NCBI GenBank assembly: GCA_002504405.1
Contig: DARO01000009.1
Location: 1 to 64,000 of the forward strand
Length of the DNA: 64,000 nt
Reading direction: 5' to 3'
DNA from: Methanomassiliicoccaceae archaeon UBA71
GTDB lineage: Archaea; Thermoplasmatota; Thermoplasmata; Methanomassiliicoccales; Methanomethylophilaceae
Shown here: in pieces, positions 17,830-25,772 of the stretch
How the letters are laid out: every line of letters begins with the position of its first letter
How positions within the stretch are numbered: the first letter of the stretch is position 1
Notes under the pieces: model-generated
Told to the model about the DNA's origin: nothing
Database searches by the model: none
Seen by the model: the letters and a program-made list of their open reading frames with translations, nothing else
Translations under genes and position numbers: made by a program

Positions 17830-18321
17830 TTAGGCCCACTCGTCTACGAGATTGCCGTCGTACACGAACGTGGGTGTGCTGAGGGAGGTTCCCCAGAGTT
17901 CTTCCGTCCCATCCGGAATCACATATGAGATCTTCACACTCTCGATGTCGTCCAGGGTCAGGTCGGAAGGCAAATTGGCGCAATATATGTCGACGGTTTC
18001 CGTGTTTCCAATGCGGAGGTTGCCGTAGACCTTGCTCATCACGTATTCTTGTCCGTCAGCGGTCACAGTGACGGTGATGTAGTCCACCTGCAGTCCACTG
18101 CCGTCGCCCGCGATGTCGAAGCCGTCGTTTCTCAGGACGAGGTCCATATCCATGGTCTGGTGGTCCGGATTGTATACGCTCGGACCGGACAGGGTGATTT
18201 CGTAGTTGTACGTGACCTTGCCAGCGGAACCGCCCCCGTTCATGTTCAGTGCTACGGCGACAGCTGCGACGACGATGATTGCTACAACTGCAACCAATAT
18301 CAGTAGTTTCTTCTGTTCCAA
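17830..18321 (-). CDS. Membrane-anchored extracytoplasmic protein
   Basis: I do not recognise the family. The 163-residue protein has one N-terminal membrane span (LLILVAVVAIIVVAAVAVAL) after a short KK-containing cytoplasmic end. A 140-residue beta-rich extracytoplasmic domain follows, rich in T, V, Y and D. There is no lipobox cysteine. The start is a TTG preceded at the right distance by GAGGTTGG; no ATG is available. An AT-rich promoter region lies around 18370-18385. Base composition is more AT-rich than in the neighbouring core genes. Confidence 0.65.
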   Translation of the reverse strand: MEQKKLLILVAVVAIIVVAAVAVALNMNGGGSAGKVTYNYEITLSGPSVYNPDHQTMDMDLVLRNDGFDIAGDGSGLQVDYITVTVTADGQEYVMSKVYGNLRIGNTETVDIYCANLPSDLTLDDIESVKISYVIPDGTEELWGTSLSTPTFVYDGNLVDEWA

Positions 18322-18476
18322 TGTACCAACCTCTGTCTCAGGTATTGTCCACTATGGTATGTACTCCAAATATTATAAACCAATATTAACTTCTTGTTTC
18401 TGAGTGTAATGGTGATCCTGTTCAAACCGCCTGTTTATTGGAGGGGATGTAATCGACGAGGTACTCGTGACGGCCC

Positions 18477-20066
18477 TCATTCCCACTTGTTAAGGTAGTC
18501 TATTCCCTCCCATCTCTGGCACAGACGGTACCCGAAACTCGTCATACTTATGGCTACATATCCAATCGCCCAGGATATGGGTACGACCGCCAGCAGTACA
18601 AGGCCGCTGAATTCGAAGTCGGGCAGGTAGATCGGTACCAGATGCACGTACAGGCCAGACACAATCAGCATTATCGGCAGGGATGCGGCGACGATGTACC
18701 AGTTAAGGCTGTTGACAGTCTCGTTCATGACGTACATCAGCCTCAGCACCATGAGTGCTCCCAGCAGAATCCAGAGTTCGTCCAGATTACCGCTGTACAC
18801 ATAGTTCTTGACGACCCACTGGCTGACGCCGATGACTATGGCTGTCAAGAACAGGGCGCAGAACAGGGACATGAAGAAGCCGGTGCCCGACCTGGCCTCG
18901 GTCCTCTTCCCTTTGAACAAGATATGCCTGCGCTTGCGGTATTTGCGGGTCTCCGCCAGTTCCTTGGCCTCCTCGTACCCGTCCTCGGCGGAGCTCCTCA
19001 TCAGGATCCTGGCCCGGCGCATGTTCCTTTTTACGCCGTTCCCTTCCGTGTAGATCATGGCCAGCTTGTATTTTTCGTAATCTGATCCATGGTCTAGCAC
19101 GTCCTTGGCCATGCTGTTGAGCATGTTCGCCGCCTCCCTATCCTTGCTGTCCATCTCTAGCCGCAGACAACAGAGTTTGAACTTCCTGGCGAGTCCCATG
19201 CATGGTCCTCTGCTGAAGATGTCCAGGGCCTCCTCGTCCGAATGTTTGTACATCACTCCGTACAGGAAGAGGCCCATGTCGTTGTCGGAGTTTGCCGACG
19301 ATACTATCAGTTCCTTGCCACGGGCCTTGTCGTCCGGGTCATCGGAATCGTACACGAGACTGCGGCCCAATATCGCCATGGCCGTGGCGTCTCCGAGGTT
19401 CACAGCGCTCTCCAGGTACTCTCTATAGAGGGATTCGTCCTCTGTGGTCTGGGCGCAGATGCGGTATGCCATGCCCAGGGCGACCTCGACGGCTTCCTTG
19501 TCGGCACTCCTGATCCTCTGGCTCCCGTCTGGAATCTTCGATTCGACGAAGCGATAGCCCGAGGTATGCTCCGAGTACATTTTTGCCAGGCACTTGAGTG
19601 CCCGTGTGTAGCTTTGCTCATCGAACAGCCTGACGGCGCCCCATGCGTTGTTAGCCATGTCCGAGAGGCGGAAATAGCCCCCTCCGTTGCTTCCCACGTA
19701 GAAGGAAATGCTGTTTCCATTGCGAAGGAAGGCATTCGCATGGCAGTCATACATGGGTGAATTGGCGCTGTAGACCCTGGTTTTAGCTATCGCCTGATCG
19801 AGGTTGTCCGCCATCTCCCTTCTCTTTTCTTTATGACCCAGCGTGTAGCCGGTCCTAGTCACAGGCACGTTGGCGAACATGTAGCTGCCATCGTATCCGT
19901 ATACGGACCTCCATTCGCTGGTCTCGTAGGTCGTGGGGGTACCAGCAACTGATTCTGTATAGACGACCTCGTATCCGATAATCTCTCCGTCCTTTTCCGC
20001 CCTTTTCAAATCCTCGTATTCGAAGGGACTGTACTTCCTGAGGAACAACTCCATGTTGCTGACCAT
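18477..20066 (-). CDS. Sel1-repeat protein with C-terminal membrane domain
   Basis: Large protein of 529 residues. The middle has Sel1/TPR-like repeats (EYLESAVNLGDATAMAILGR, KLAMIYTEGNGVKRNMRRAR, ILMRSSAEDGYEEAKELAE). A basic linker follows (RKYRKRRHILFKGKR), then four or five membrane spans ending near SISWAIGYVAISM. The N-terminal 150 residues are tyrosine-rich and of unknown fold. The start is placed at the ATG at 20066 (MVSNMELF); MELF at 20054 is also possible. Sel1 proteins act as scaffolds, but the partner is unknown. The gene is AT-richer than the core genes. Confidence 0.65.
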   Translation of the reverse strand: MVSNMELFLRKYSPFEYEDLKRAEKDGEIIGYEVVYTESVAGTPTTYETSEWRSVYGYDGSYMFANVPVTRTGYTLGHKEKRREMADNLDQAIAKTRVYSANSPMYDCHANAFLRNGNSISFYVGSNGGGYFRLSDMANNAWGAVRLFDEQSYTRALKCLAKMYSEHTSGYRFVESKIPDGSQRIRSADKEAVEVALGMAYRICAQTTEDESLYREYLESAVNLGDATAMAILGRSLVYDSDDPDDKARGKELIVSSANSDNDMGLFLYGVMYKHSDEEALDIFSRGPCMGLARKFKLCCLRLEMDSKDREAANMLNSMAKDVLDHGSDYEKYKLAMIYTEGNGVKRNMRRARILMRSSAEDGYEEAKELAETRKYRKRRHILFKGKRTEARSGTGFFMSLFCALFLTAIVIGVSQWVVKNYVYSGNLDELWILLGALMVLRLMYVMNETVNSLNWYIVAASLPIMLIVSGLYVHLVPIYLPDFEFSGLVLLAVVPISWAIGYVAISMTSFGYRLCQRWEGIDYLNKWE

Positions 20067-20155
20067 AGGACCACATGCCGTTGTCTGTGCCGTTTCACTA
20101 CTGAATCGTGGTCGGAACCATCCCGATCCGTCGGTTACGGGTGTGTGAATCAACT

Positions 20156-20362
20156 TCAGTCCTCGTCGAATCTGGGTTCGTTGAGCATCTTGGCAGGCAT
20201 CTTGCATATCGGGCAGCGACGGGACAAGTAGCCCCAGATCAGATAGATTATGCCTGGTATGATGAAAATGCAGCATAGGATCAGGAAAAGTATCCAGTTT
20301 ATCTTCGACTCCGTGCGCACGTTGCGCTTGCAAGATGGGCAGTATCTCAGTTTAGGTGCCAT
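20156..20362 (-). CDS. Small zinc-ribbon membrane protein
   Basis: A 68-residue protein with CPSC near the N-terminus, one hydrophobic span (ILFLILCCIFIIPGIIYLIW) and a second CPIC after it. The two CPxC knuckles bracket the membrane hairpin, much like LITAF-type folds, where they join in one zinc site. Start at the ATG at 20362 (MAPKLRYCPSC), with an AAATAAA box about 25 bases upstream. It lies 89 bases before the Sel1 gene on the same strand, so the two may be cotranscribed. Confidence 0.65.
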   Translation of the reverse strand: MAPKLRYCPSCKRNVRTESKINWILFLILCCIFIIPGIIYLIWGYLSRRCPICKMPAKMLNEPRFDED

Positions 20363-20398
20363 GCTGTTCAATAGACTGTAGTTTATTTAGCATTTTCT

Positions 20399-20410
20399 AT
20401 TTTCGAAAAT
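20399..20410. promoter_or_regulatory. Perfect palindrome in a divergent intergenic region (operator candidate)
   Basis: ATTTTCGAAAAT is a 12-bp perfect palindrome between the divergent zinc-ribbon gene and the winged-helix regulator. It lies just upstream of the regulator promoter. Self-regulation is an inference. Confidence 0.4.
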
Positions 20411-20457
20411 CGATAATCAATGGGAAGGATATTACCTTTGTAAAAAAGCTAAGAGCC

Positions 20458-20862
20458 ATGGCCGATGCTATATCCGGTGGCAATCCACTCGAAGAGAGAT
20501 ATAGCCATGAGGTGCTGATAATCCTGCTAAACAACGGTAGGATGATGAAGACCGATCTTCTCCGCAGTGTTTCAAAATCGTCTTGCATGATCGGGAGATT
20601 GGATCGTCTCAGTGATGCCGGACTGGTGGAGATCGAGAACGATACGTTCTCGAACAACACCAAATGGGTGACCCTGACTCCCAAAGGCGAGAAGGTAGCC
20701 AGGCTTTTGGAGCAGGTAAAGTCGATAATGGATGGCACCGAACGTCCTGAGGTCGACAATACTATGCCTAGGCAGCACTCTATGCTCGGAGACGATTGTG
20801 TGGCGTATCAGCCGATATTGCCCGATAACGACGGCAAGAAGTCCGACGGCAATAATAAGTAA
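20458..20862 (+). CDS. Winged-helix transcriptional regulator
   Basis: A 134-residue DNA-binding protein. The winged helix covers about residues 10-95: YSHEVLIILLNNGRMMKTDLL, then the recognition region SKSSCMIGRLDRLSDAGLVE and the wing TKWVTLTPKGEKVARLLE. The C-terminal 40 residues look disordered. It resembles the regulator at 21180-21539 in length and layout, and the two flank a pair of tRNA genes. Start at the ATG at 20458, about 26 bases after a GATATTA box. Longer frames upstream read through AT-rich noncoding sequence. Confidence 0.75.
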   Translation: MADAISGGNPLEERYSHEVLIILLNNGRMMKTDLLRSVSKSSCMIGRLDRLSDAGLVEIENDTFSNNTKWVTLTPKGEKVARLLEQVKSIMDGTERPEVDNTMPRQHSMLGDDCVAYQPILPDNDGKKSDGNNK

Positions 20863-20869
20863 GGAAAAG

Positions 20870-20943
20870 TGGGCCCGGTCGGATTCGAACCAACGGCCAA
20901 TTGGTTATGAGCCAATCGCTCCACCTGGCTAAGCTACGAGCCC
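20870..20943 (-). tRNA. tRNA with CAU anticodon (elongator Met or Ile2)
   Basis: Acceptor GGGCTCG pairs with CGGGCCC (one G-U). The anticodon stem ATTGG/CCAAT encloses CTCATAA, giving CAU. The T arm is GTTGG-TTCGAAT-CCGAC. Length 74, no intron, CCA not encoded. The anticodon stem lacks the GGG/CCC pairs of an initiator, so it is either elongator methionine or an isoleucine tRNA whose C34 is modified to agmatidine. Confidence 0.9.
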
Positions 20944-21013
20944 CTATGGACACCCGATAGGCGTATTGATTAAAAACATATCGATGGACAGATGAGGAAT
21001 AGAAGAAGAGTGG

Positions 21014-21086
21014 CGCCGCCGCACGGATTTGAACCGAGGACCTTGTGATTAACAGTCACACGCTCTACCTACTGAGCTACAGCGGC
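21014..21086 (-). tRNA. tRNA-Asn (GTT)
   Basis: Acceptor GCCGCTG pairs with CGGCGGC. The anticodon stem TGTGA/TCACA encloses CTGTTAA, giving GTT. The CCA end is encoded (21011-21013). One oddity: the T stem CTCGG/CCGTG has a T-T mismatch at the second pair. Seventy-three bases, no intron. Confidence 0.92.
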
Positions 21087-21179
21087 TTGTTGTAAGGTTG
21101 CGAATGAAGGACCTGTATAAAAAGACATCGCTTGCAGTGTTTTGCAGAGCAGGCGGTGTCCCCAGGTTTCTCGCCAATT

Positions 21180-21539
21180 TCAGGCCTTATCCTTCTTCTT
21201 GCCCTTCTTTTTCTTCTTGATCTTGGGCGTCTCGGGCTCGGCGGCGGAAACGGCGGCGATCTCATTGCCAGCCAGTATCGCACGGCATTCCAGCATGCGC
21301 TTACCGATCCCTTCGCCTTTCGGCGTGAGGGTGTAGATCTTCATCAGGCGAGCTCCCGACTCCAGGCGCATCTCCATCAGACCGATCTCGACTAGCGCAT
21401 CTGCCGTCTTGGACACGGTCTTGTAGTTCTTGGCGATCCTCAGGAGGTCCGTGGCCATGATCTTGCCGTTCTCGTAGACCATTGCGAGGATGTCCGCCGC
21501 GTAGCGCATGGACAGCGGGGACTGGTAGTCGGTTTCCAT
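21180..21539 (-). CDS. Winged-helix transcriptional regulator with lysine-rich tail
   Basis: A 119-residue protein with a winged helix over residues 10-90: YAADILAMVYENGKIMATDLL, then NYKTVSKTADALVEIGLMEM and TLTPKGEGIGKRMLE. The C-terminus is a dense lysine tail (KIKKKKKGKKKDK) that could bind nucleic acid non-specifically. A TTTAAATAC box lies about 25 bases before the ATG, giving a leaderless message. It shares its layout with the regulator at 20458-20862. Confidence 0.72.
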   Translation of the reverse strand: METDYQSPLSMRYAADILAMVYENGKIMATDLLRIAKNYKTVSKTADALVEIGLMEMRLESGARLMKIYTLTPKGEGIGKRMLECRAILAGNEIAAVSAAEPETPKIKKKKKGKKKDKA

Positions 21540-21673
21540 GCTTGAGAATCGGAAGGGATGTATTTAAACCGCTTGCGAAGAAGCAACCGTGATGCACTTT
21601 CAGTCCACTGTACCAGCGGGCGCGCGGGCGTTTTCATAATATACGCATTCCGCGTTTATCGTGTTTGGTCCAC

Positions 21674-22915
21674 ATGATCGTTGATGTGAAGTACGGAAAG
21701 GACGGGATCCAGAAGGTGGATATCCCGGACCGCAACTATATCGGCACGTTCTACCCCAAGGACGTGGAATGCGGTGACCCCGACGAGGTCATCGGCAAGT
21801 CCATAGACGACCCCATAGGATACGAATCCATGGCGGAGTTCCTCAAAGGAGGGGAGGATGTGGTCTTCATCGTCAACGACGGAACCCGCCCTACGCCCAC
21901 CGCGAAGGTCCTGGACGCACTCTCCAAGAGGATGGACCTCAGGTCCGCCAGATACCTAATAGCCACCGGCACGCACAGGGACATGACCGAGGAGGAGTAC
22001 AACTTCGTGTTCGGGTCCCACTACGCCGAGCTGAAGGACCGCATCATATGCCATGATGCCAAGAACTCCGAGTGCGTCAACCTCGGCACGTCCAAGAACG
22101 GCACGCCCATGGAGGTCAACAAGATCGCCGTGGACGCTGACAGGCTGATCATCATCACCTCTGTGGAGCCCCACTACTTCGCCGGATACACGGGAGGCAG
22201 GAAGTCGTTCCTCCCCGGCGTCGCATCCTACAGGACCATCGAGACCAACCACAGGCTTGCCATGAACATGGAGGCCCAGTCGCTGGTCCTCGAGGGGAAC
22301 CCCGTTCACGAGGACATGATGGACGCCCTGGAGGTCGTCAAGGGCAAGGAGATCTTCTCGATCCAGATGGTCCTTGACAGGCACCAGAACATCTACAGGG
22401 TCGCATCCGGTGCCCTCAACCCTGCGTTCGAGAAGGCTGTGGAGTGGGCCAACGAGGTCTTCGCGGTGCCGATCCCCGAGAAGGCCGATGTCGTCATCTC
22501 TGTGGCCCCCTACCCGATGGACGTGGACCTGTATCAGTCCCAGAAGGCACTGGACAACGGGAAGTGGGCGCTCAAGGAGGGTGGAAAGATCATCATGGTC
22601 TCAAAGTGCAGGGAGGGCATAGGCCACGCCACCTTCCTGACGCAGCTCTCCTCCTCGAAGGACCCGAAGAAGGTCCTCGAGAACCTGAGGGCGGAGTACA
22701 AGCTCGGGTACCACAAGGCGGCCAAGATGGCGGAGATTGCCGTGTGGGCGAGCATCTGGGCCGTAACCGACCTGGACCCCGAGCTCCTGAGGAACGCCAA
22801 CATCACCCCGTTCCCGAGCGTCGCGGACGCGGTAGCCGAGGCTCTAAAAGAGAACCCCGAGGCCAGGGTGATGGTGCTCATGGACGGCAGCGTAACTATA
22901 CCGAGGCTGGTGTGA
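21674..22915 (+). CDS. larA: LarA-type nickel-dependent 2-hydroxyacid racemase (DUF2088)
   Basis: Member of the lactate racemase family, which uses a nickel-pincer nucleotide. The cofactor and catalytic residues are visible: H101 in TGTHR, H167 in SVEPHYFAGY, the cofactor lysine K177 in GGRK, and H193 in TNHRLAM. Length 413 residues, normal for LarA. Family members act on various 2-hydroxyacids, so lactate is not certain. The ATG at 21674 follows an ATAATATAC box by about 30 bases; the TTG nine bases upstream is less likely. It is followed after 3 bases by an hdrD-like gene. The cofactor genes larB/C/E are not in the window. Confidence 0.88.
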   Translation: MIVDVKYGKDGIQKVDIPDRNYIGTFYPKDVECGDPDEVIGKSIDDPIGYESMAEFLKGGEDVVFIVNDGTRPTPTAKVLDALSKRMDLRSARYLIATGTHRDMTEEEYNFVFGSHYAELKDRIICHDAKNSECVNLGTSKNGTPMEVNKIAVDADRLIIITSVEPHYFAGYTGGRKSFLPGVASYRTIETNHRLAMNMEAQSLVLEGNPVHEDMMDALEVVKGKEIFSIQMVLDRHQNIYRVASGALNPAFEKAVEWANEVFAVPIPEKADVVISVAPYPMDVDLYQSQKALDNGKWALKEGGKIIMVSKCREGIGHATFLTQLSSSKDPKKVLENLRAEYKLGYHKAAKMAEIAVWASIWAVTDLDPELLRNANITPFPSVADAVAEALKENPEARVMVLMDGSVTIPRLV

Positions 22916-22918
22916 AAC

Positions 22919-24013
22919 ATGTCGGATTTCAAGGTTGACAATCTCGAGAAAGTAAGGAATGCGGTGAACGCCTGCACGATGTGCGGGTTCTGCAAGAGCG
23001 TGTGCCCCTCCTTCAAAGCCATAGGCTGGGACTCCGCGCTGTCCAGGGGACGCATCGTGCTGACCTACGGTCTCCTAACAGGGGACCTGCAGCCAAACGA
23101 GGCCCTCGTAAGGAACATGTACACTTGCACCACGTGCGCGGACTGCGTCCGCCGCTGCCCCTCGAAGGTAGAGATAGTGGACATCATCGAGCTCTGCCGC
23201 GCAGACCTGGTAAAGTCGGGCAACATACTGCCCAAGCACAAGGCCATGTGCGACAACATCCTGAACGACGGCAACCCCTTCGGGGAGAAGGGATCCAGGG
23301 CAGACGCCCTCGGAAGGAAGCCCCACAACGCGAAGGTCGGGTACTTCGCCGGATGCACTGCCACGTACAGGTCGAAGGAGACCGCCCGCGCCACAATGTC
23401 CATCCTAGACAAGCTGGGGGTGGACTTCACCACCCTGGACGAGACCTGCTGCGGGTCCGTCATGCAGAGGGTCGGATGGCCCCAGGAAGATGTGACCGTC
23501 CTCATGAAGAAGAACGTGGATTCGATAGTCGCCATGGGCGTGGAGACCCTGGTCCTGTCCTGTGCAGGATGCTACAGGATGTTCAAGATGGAGTACCCCA
23601 AGTACGTGGACGTCCCGTTCGAGGTGCTGCACATCACGGAGTTCCTCGCTAAGCAGGACATGAAGCTCAAGCCCATGTCCGGAGTGGTCACGTACCACGA
23701 TCCCTGCCACCTCGGCAGGCACTGCGGCGTTTACGACGCACCCAGGGAGGTCATAGCGAAGATCCCCGGCATCGAGTTCAAGGAGATGGCCTTCTCGAGG
23801 AATGTCAGCCACTGCTGCGGAGGCGGTGGCGGCGTCAGGTCCGCCTACCCCGAGGACTCCATGAACATCGCCAACACCAGGCTGGACGAGGCATCCTTCG
23901 CCGACGTCATCATCACCACCTGCCCGTTCTGCGTCAACAACCTCGACGCCGCCAAGGGGGACAGGGACCTCCAGGTGAGGGATCTGGTGGAGATCGTCGA
24001 CGAGCTCCTCTGA
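22919..24013 (+). CDS. hdrD: HdrD-like iron-sulfur oxidoreductase (copy 2)
   Basis: A 364-residue protein with two ferredoxin motifs, C19-C22-C25-C29 and C70-C73-C76-C80. Two CCG domains follow: C146, C177-C178, C215-C218, and C263, C299-C300, C335-C338. All ligands for two ordinary and two non-cubane-type clusters are kept. It is shorter than copy 1 by about 40 residues. Translational coupling to larA is likely: 3-base gap, with GGTG eight bases before the ATG. folP begins one base after its stop. It could be a true HdrD, or the iron-sulfur subunit of a 2-hydroxyacid oxidoreductase (GlcF/LutA type); the larA link favours keeping both options open. Confidence 0.82.
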   Translation: MSDFKVDNLEKVRNAVNACTMCGFCKSVCPSFKAIGWDSALSRGRIVLTYGLLTGDLQPNEALVRNMYTCTTCADCVRRCPSKVEIVDIIELCRADLVKSGNILPKHKAMCDNILNDGNPFGEKGSRADALGRKPHNAKVGYFAGCTATYRSKETARATMSILDKLGVDFTTLDETCCGSVMQRVGWPQEDVTVLMKKNVDSIVAMGVETLVLSCAGCYRMFKMEYPKYVDVPFEVLHITEFLAKQDMKLKPMSGVVTYHDPCHLGRHCGVYDAPREVIAKIPGIEFKEMAFSRNVSHCCGGGGGVRSAYPEDSMNIANTRLDEASFADVIITTCPFCVNNLDAAKGDRDLQVRDLVEIVDELL

Positions 24014-24014
24014 A

Positions 24015-24806
24015 ATGACCTTCTCTCCGAGGAGGCCCCCTGGAGGGGGCCCCCTCATCATGGGGATCCTCAACGTCACCCCCGATTCTTTCTCGGACGG
24101 CGGCAGGTGGTCGGATCCCTCTGTCGCCGTCGAACATGCGATGGAGATGGTGGATGCGGGCGCGGCGATAATCGATGTCGGCGCGGAGTCCACTCGCCCG
24201 GGGTCCGAGTCTGTATCCGAGGAGACGGAGCTCTCCAGGCTGGTTCCGGTTCTGAGGGAGCTCATCCCCAATATCGACGTCCCGGTGTCCGTGGACACGA
24301 TGAAGGCGCGGGTCGCCGACCGCTGCCTGTCCATGGGGGCGGAAGTGATCAACGACGTCTATGGACTCAGGGATCCGGGGATGCTCGAAGTATGCGCCGA
24401 TGCAGGCGCCTACGTCGTGATAATGCACATGGGCGAGACGGTCGAGGACTCGCATGCCAGCGTCATGGGGGGATCATTCATGGAGGACATCCGCGGGTTC
24501 CTCCGTTCGCGCACCTCGGCCGCACTCGAAGCGGGCATTGCGGATGACCGGATAATCCTGGACCCCGGAATAGGGTTCGGGAAGACAATGGAGCAGAACG
24601 CACGTCTCCTGGACAGCAGCTCGTTCTTCTCCGACGGGCATCCGGTGCTGTCCGGATCCTCCCGGAAAAGGGTGATCTCTCACGAGTATCCGGGCATGGA
24701 TCCCGATCTGGCGTCGGCGGAGGCCGCCCGCAGGGCCGCCGACTCGGGGGCTGACATAGTGAGGGTCCACGACGTGGCGTCGACCGCCCGCAGGCTGAGT
24801 TTATAA
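24015..24806 (+). CDS. folP: Dihydropteroate synthase
   Basis: Joins the pterin and p-aminobenzoate parts of folate. The 263-residue TIM barrel has MGILNVTPDSFSDGG, the DVGAESTRPG phosphate loop, the NDVYGL segment and the pterin site DPGIGFGKT with SRKR. It begins one base after the hdrD stop, which places a folate gene in a redox operon. Methanomassiliicoccales lack the methanopterin C1 branch, so a folate-type carrier would make sense. Its last 6 bases overlap the convergent DUF2116 gene. Confidence 0.92.
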   Translation: MTFSPRRPPGGGPLIMGILNVTPDSFSDGGRWSDPSVAVEHAMEMVDAGAAIIDVGAESTRPGSESVSEETELSRLVPVLRELIPNIDVPVSVDTMKARVADRCLSMGAEVINDVYGLRDPGMLEVCADAGAYVVIMHMGETVEDSHASVMGGSFMEDIRGFLRSRTSAALEAGIADDRIILDPGIGFGKTMEQNARLLDSSSFFSDGHPVLSGSSRKRVISHEYPGMDPDLASAEAARRAADSGADIVRVHDVASTARRLSL

Positions 24807-25004
24807 CAGGACGATCCTGATCGCTATCAGTGCGATGACTATGGCGGCGGCGCTCCCGTAGAACATGTACTCCTTGCGCTTCTCCGACGCCTCGCGCTCG
24901 TCCTCCAGCCTCCTGCATTCATCATCGCAGTAATCCTGGCCGAACGGCACGGGGTCCCCACAGAACTTGCAGTGCGAATGCTCGGGCAATCTTATGCCTG
25001 CCAT
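24801..25004 (-). CDS. DUF2116 zinc-ribbon membrane protein
   Basis: A 67-residue protein with an N-terminal zinc ribbon (CKFCGDPVPFGQDYCDDEC), a charged helical linker (RRLEDEREASEKRKE) and one C-terminal membrane span (AAAIVIALIAIRIVLL). This is the DUF2116 layout: a tail-anchored zinc ribbon, function unknown. It diverges from the ubiquitin-like gene at 25092, and both have TATA-like boxes in the 87-base gap. Confidence 0.8.
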   Translation of the reverse strand: MAGIRLPEHSHCKFCGDPVPFGQDYCDDECRRLEDEREASEKRKEYMFYGSAAAIVIALIAIRIVLL

Positions 25005-25091
25005 GCCCCCAAAATAGCATCTATAATAATTAAAACGTAGCCGGTCCGGTTATAATCCGTCCGCGTCGATGCTTATCCCGGTGGTAATTTG

Positions 25092-25772
25092 GTGAGGTTC
25101 ACGCTAGCAGACAGGCGCAGGGAGACCGACCTGAGGATGGAGTTCCCGGCATGGGACGATGTCGGGGAGATAGGCGCGGCGGTCGCCGAGTACTCGGGGT
25201 TGGAGGGGTTCATCCTTCGCAACGGGTACAGTCTCCTCAGACCCGAGTACCGCATCGGCGACTGCATCTCGGAGGGGGACACGGTGGAGCTGATACCGAC
25301 CTCGGATGAGTTAAGTACGTTCCCGCGGATGCGAACTCATGCTAGAACTCATCTGGGACAACCTGCTGGTCCTGATCTACCTGCTGGATCTGGTGTTCCT
25401 GCTGTCGATACTCTTCCTGGAACGCTCCGATCCCGAGAAGGCGCTGTTCTGGATCCTGATGCTCATAGTGCTGCCGGTTGCAGGCTTCATCCTGTATCTG
25501 TTCCTAGGACAGACCTTCTACTCGAAGCGGGAGTTCAGGTCCAGAAACATACCCGAGGGCCTCGAGGGAAGGGTCGAGAGCTTCGGCAGGGAGATGATGG
25601 ACAGGGCTGTGAAGGAGGGTGTGCCGGATGCGGACGTCGCCCGTGCATTGCACGCAGCCGGTGCCCAGATGCTCACACTCCGCAACGATGTCCGCCTTTT
25701 CACGGATGGGAACGAAAAGTTCGATGCCCTGAAGGAGGACATAATGAAAGCCAAGCGGTTCATCCACCTTGA
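25092..25772 (+). CDS. Ubiquitin-like (beta-grasp) small protein, 3' end uncertain
   Basis: The first 75 or so residues fit a beta-grasp fold. A strand RFTLADRRRETDLRMEFP is followed by the helix GEIGAAVAEYSG, then FILRNGYSLLRPEYRIGD and the closing strand EGDTVELIP. This resembles YukD-like ubiquitin relatives. No C-terminal diglycine is visible. After about residue 80 the frame runs on inside cardiolipin synthase (25339 onward) and looks like out-of-frame reading, so the true gene probably ends near 25320. Start is GTG at 25092; TTG at 25089 is possible. A TATA box (GGTTATAAT) lies about 40 bases upstream. Confidence 0.5.
   Translation: MRFTLADRRRETDLRMEFPAWDDVGEIGAAVAEYSGLEGFILRNGYSLLRPEYRIGDCISEGDTVELIPTSDELSTFPRMRTHARTHLGQPAGPDLPAGSGVPAVDTLPGTLRSREGAVLDPDAHSAAGCRLHPVSVPRTDLLLEAGVQVQKHTRGPRGKGRELRQGDDGQGCEGGCAGCGRRPCIARSRCPDAHTPQRCPPFHGWERKVRCPEGGHNESQAVHPP

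Noticed and set aside
16540..20870. Integrative element with att sites
   Set aside because: No integrase, transposase or copy of the tRNA 3' end was found; kept only as a possible old island.
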